A stretch of 5,466 bases of DNA. Origin: DATLYF01 sp035575095 (GTDB lineage Bacteria > Pseudomonadota > Gammaproteobacteria > Competibacterales > Competibacteraceae). Below the pieces are notes generated by a model. That model was not told the DNA's origin. It ran no database searches and worked only from the letters and a program-made list of their open reading frames with translations. A program made the position numbers and the translations under genes. Numbering within the stretch: the first letter of the stretch is position 1; each line of letters opens with the position of its first letter. Below are positions 4,361-5,466 of this stretch, in pieces. Location of the stretch: positions 1 to 5,466 of the forward strand of contig DATLYF010000087.1 in NCBI GenBank assembly GCA_035575095.1. Direction: 5' to 3'.

Positions 4361-5466
4361 ATGCTGGCCGGTCGGCTGCGCCTGGCGAGCGGACTCACCC
4401 TGTTCGCCTTCCTCACCTGTCATTTGCTCAATCACGCCTTCGGTCTGGCCTCCATCGAGGCCATGGGTCGCGCCCATGTGCTACTGCTCGGCCCCTGGCG
4501 CACTCTGCCCGGCACTGTGCTCCTGACCAGCGCCCTGGTGACGCACCTGGGCTGCGCCATGCGCGCCATCTATCGACGCCGCACCCTGCGCCTGCCGCCC
4601 TGGGAATGGCTGCAGCTCGGCCTGGGGCTGATCCTGCCCTGGCTGATCCTGGAACACGTGCTCAACACCCGCATCGCCGAGCTGGTCCTGGGCCCCACGC
4701 CGAGCTATGCCCGGGTCATCGCCGTGCTGTGGATCAGCGCACCGCCGCGTGGCCTGTTACAGGCCGTAGCGGTGGTAGTGGCCTGGGGCCACGGCTGTGT
4801 CGGCCTGTATCTGTGGCTGCGCACCAAGACCGGCTTCCCGCGCTGGCGCTGGTGGCTGGCGCCGCTGGCGCTGCTGTTGCCGACCCTGGCCCTGGCCGGC
4901 TATGTCGCCGCCGGCTTCGAGATGCGCGAAGAACTGAGCTATCCCCAGCGCCTGGCCACGCTGCTGCAACCGCCGCCGGCGGCGGCCGCTGCATGGCTGC
5001 AGGGCTGGGCGCTGATGGGCTATGCCCTGCTCGCCGCCCTGCTCGCCGCCCCCTTCCTCGGCCGCGGCCTGCGCCGGGTAGTGGTGCGCTGGTGCAGGCT
5101 ACCGCAGCTCATCCTCAGCGACGGCCGACGTCTGCCGATCGTGCCCGGCGCCAGCGTGCTGGAGGTGCTGCGCAGCTACGGCGTGCCCCATGCCTCGGTG
5201 TGCGGCGGCCGAGCACGCTGCACTACTTGCCGGGTACGGGTATTGCAGGGGGCCGAGGCATTGCCGGCGCCCAGCGGCGATGAAGCAGCGGCCCTGGCCC
5301 GCATCCACGCCCCGCCGGGTGTGCGCCTGGCCTGCCAGATCCGGCCGCAGCACGATCTCGCCATCGCTGCGCTGCTGCCGCCCGGCGCCCGTGCCGCCGA
5401 CGGTCGCACTCCGGGCGGTATGGAGGGCCACGAGCAGGCGGTGACCTGCATGTTCGTCGACCTGCG
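4361..5466 (+). CDS. Membrane redox-sensor type adenylate/guanylate cyclase: six-helix haem-type anchor, [2Fe-2S] ferredoxin domain, class III cyclase domain (3' truncated by window)
   Basis: The frame opens at 4361 and is still open at the window edge, giving 368 visible residues. Residues about 10-235 hold six hydrophobic helices (near 11-33, 50-70, 84-104, 118-153 with a break, 164-186 and 212-234). Histidines lie in or next to them: H21 and H25 (CHLLNHAFGL), H62 (VTHLG), H99 (LEHVLNTR) and H144 (AWGHGC). This pattern resembles the SdhC/FrdC-like dihaem anchor of the Sinorhizobium CyaC cyclase, which responds to quinone state. Residues about 248-335 are a ferredoxin domain with C281-x5-C287-x2-C290-x34-C325 (SVCGGRARCTTCRVRV ... 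RLACQIRP), the adrenodoxin/NqrF-like spacing for one [2Fe-2S] cluster. At 358 begins EQAVTCMFVDL, the first strand of a class III nucleotide cyclase with the first metal-binding Asp at D367. The rest is outside the window, so ATP versus GTP preference cannot be read. A GTG at 4334 is an alternative start. The ATG follows a G-rich stretch but no classical Shine-Dalgarno sequence. Confidence 0.88.
   Translation, partial: MLAGRLRLASGLTLFAFLTCHLLNHAFGLASIEAMGRAHVLLLGPWRTLPGTVLLTSALVTHLGCAMRAIYRRRTLRLPPWEWLQLGLGLILPWLILEHVLNTRIAELVLGPTPSYARVIAVLWISAPPRGLLQAVAVVVAWGHGCVGLYLWLRTKTGFPRWRWWLAPLALLLPTLALAGYVAAGFEMREELSYPQRLATLLQPPPAAAAAWLQGWALMGYALLAALLAAPFLGRGLRRVVVRWCRLPQLILSDGRRLPIVPGASVLEVLRSYGVPHASVCGGRARCTTCRVRVLQGAEALPAPSGDEAAALARIHAPPGVRLACQIRPQHDLAIAALLPPGARAADGRTPGGMEGHEQAVTCMFVDL

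Noticed and set aside
4237..5283. Plus-strand open frame of 348 codons overlapping the end of msrC and the cyclase gene
   Set aside because: Its translation is Arg/Ala/Pro/His-rich without domains, while the frame starting at 4361 gives clear helices, a full ferredoxin motif and a cyclase start. It is a shadow of the cyclase gene.

Overview
The window is high-GC bacterial DNA, densely coding, and reads like a chromosome segment of a gammaproteobacterium or a close proteobacterial relative. I infer this from gene content and codon bias (succinylase-branch DapE, a YfcA-type TSUP permease, MsrC, and a redox-type class III cyclase). No marker gene here fixes the genus. There are seven protein-coding genes, two of them cut by the window edges. 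I see no RNA genes, insertion sequences, CRISPR arrays or origins.

Layout. Positions 1-408 (+) hold the C-terminal part of a CobW/COG0523 metallochaperone GTPase. A candidate extended -10 promoter at 419-427 precedes dapE (463-1620, +), succinyl-diaminopimelate desuccinylase of lysine/peptidoglycan synthesis. Six bases later comes a TauE/SafE (TSUP) membrane permease of the YfcA type (1627-2397, +). On the opposite strand lies a two-gene stress cassette: a small heat-shock protein (3072-3617, -), followed downstream by a ribosome-hibernation-type protein carrying a cold-shock domain (2448-3020, -). The cassette is inserted head-on between plus-strand genes and looks lower in GC than its flanks. 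The 186-base divergent gap at 3618-3803 carries a heat-shock-like -35 box, a 9-bp inverted repeat and strong ribosome binding sites. Next on the plus strand are msrC (3804-4292), free methionine-(R)-sulfoxide reductase with all three redox cysteines, and the start of a large multidomain protein (4361 to the window end). This last gene has no full-length entry among simple long reading frames because it runs off the edge. It joins a six-helix, histidine-bearing membrane anchor, a [2Fe-2S] ferredoxin domain and the beginning of a class III adenylate/guanylate cyclase domain.

How it fits together. The left half is housekeeping (cell-wall precursor synthesis, transport, metal handling). The right half is stress and redox biology: protein holding (Hsp20), ribosome protection (HPF-CSD), repair of oxidised free methionine (MsrC) and a membrane cyclase whose architecture suggests control of cyclic-nucleotide output by quinone or electron-transfer state. 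The cyclase is the most interesting object in the window.
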